Below, piece by piece: positions 6,153-6,247 of a stretch of DNA of 6,247 bases. Each line of letters starts with the position of its first letter. Within the stretch, counting starts at the first letter, position 1. The position numbers were made by a program, and so were the translations under genes. The stretch lies in the NCBI GenBank assembly GCA_020201415.1, contig JAIVGW010000097.1, positions 1-6,247 on the forward strand. The letters run 5' to 3'. This stretch comes from Lentisphaerota bacterium. GTDB taxonomy: Bacteria; Verrucomicrobiota; Kiritimatiellia; JAAZAB01. Under the pieces are notes generated by a model, which worked only from the letters and a program-made list of their open reading frames with translations, was not told the origin of the DNA and did no database searches.

Positions 6153-6179
6153 CGGCTCACCGAGACGGTTCGCCCTACC
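6153..6179 (-). repeat. REP-like unit, minus orientation
   Basis: Read on the minus strand, GTAG (6178-6175) is followed by GGC, a GA step, the stem ACCG/CGGT around a TCT loop (6165-6163), a second GA step and GCC. It has the same architecture as the plus-oriented unit but a different two-base-pair block in the stem. It ends three bases before the predicted ATG of the LpoB-like gene, so it would form in the 5' leader of that mRNA and could hide the weak ribosome site. Confidence 0.7.
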
Positions 6180-6201
6180 CGTTGCGGCAGCAATCCGGGA
6201 A

Positions 6202-6228
6202 GGTAGGGCGAGGCGTCTCGCCGAGCCG
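6202..6228 (+). repeat. REP-like unit, plus orientation
   Basis: GTAG at 6203-6206 is followed by GGC (6207-6209), a GA step, the stem GGCG/CGCC (6212-6215 with 6219-6222) around a TCT loop (6216-6218), a second GA step and GCC (6225-6227). The two GA steps face each other as a tandem G-A mismatch inside an otherwise paired stem. A longer alternative pairing, 6207-6212 with 6217-6222, is also possible in this copy but not in the opposite copy. Confidence 0.7.
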
Positions 6229-6247
6229 CTGGGGTTTTGCAAGAACC

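Larger units (their letters stand above)
6124..6242. repeat. REP/BIME-like element with terminal inverted repeats
   Basis: A 119-base element. A 13-bp perfect inverted repeat (TTGCAAAACCCCA at 6124-6136 against its complement at 6230-6242) encloses two opposed 27-base units at 6153-6179 (minus) and 6202-6228 (plus), which match at 23 of 27 positions. Each unit begins GGTAGGGCGA, then forms a stem-loop with a TCT loop. The layout, a GTAG tetranucleotide at the foot of an imperfect hairpin with two units head to head, is that of REP sequences mobilised by REP-associated tyrosine transposases (RAYTs). No transposase is present here, so the element would be non-autonomous. The element overlaps the 5' end of the LpoB-like gene. 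The window ends five bases past its right edge. Confidence 0.75.

Noticed and set aside
6150..6242. N-terminal extension of the LpoB-like protein from TTG at 6242
   Set aside because: The extra 31 residues are encoded entirely by the REP-like repeat and would put the lipobox near residue 55, too far in for a lipoprotein signal peptide.

Overview
The window (about 57% GC by eye) reads as chromosomal DNA from a Gram-negative (diderm) bacterium. It carries outer-membrane-type lipoproteins, periplasmic or surface proteins and a meso-diaminopimelate peptidoglycan gene. A Leptospira LA_2272-type surface-repeat protein, the ERGVEDET form of the DapF active site and a GTAG-headed REP-like repeat together suggest a member of the PVC group (Kiritimatiellota, Lentisphaerota or Verrucomicrobiota). 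That assignment is inference from gene style, not from a marker gene.

Layout. Positions 2-127 (+) hold the last 41 codons of an unrecognised gene. After a 93-base gap with GC hairpins comes dapF (221-1027, +), diaminopimelate epimerase, complete with both catalytic cysteines. Everything from 1035 to 6149 lies on the minus strand and runs towards dapF as a five-gene, apparently operonic block. In transcription order it is: an LpoB-like lipoprotein (6149-5514), a small LPP20-like lipoprotein (5511-5080), an LA_2272-type surface-repeat protein (5026-4433), a large exported multidomain protein with a partial von Willebrand A domain (4360-2306), and an exported protein joining an LPP20-like domain to a helical TPR-like region and a C-terminal alpha/beta domain (2309-1035). 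Gene junctions are 2, 53 and 72 bases, then a 4-base ATGA overlap. The last gene converges on dapF with only 7 bases between stop codons, and an 8-bp hairpin contains both stops.

All five minus-strand proteins carry export signals, and two are lipoproteins. The LpoB-like and LPP20-like members belong to families linked to outer-membrane lipoproteins that act on peptidoglycan synthases or appendages. The two LPP20-like proteins are paralogues of each other. The block therefore looks like one envelope-associated module, but its function cannot be read from the sequence.

The right edge (6124-6242) is a repeat element made of two opposed REP-like hairpins. They differ only by paired, compensating base changes and are enclosed by a 13-bp inverted repeat. 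One arm of that inverted repeat lies inside the signal-peptide codons of the LpoB-like gene. No tRNA, rRNA, CRISPR or transposase gene was seen, and no stretch over 300 bases lacks a gene.
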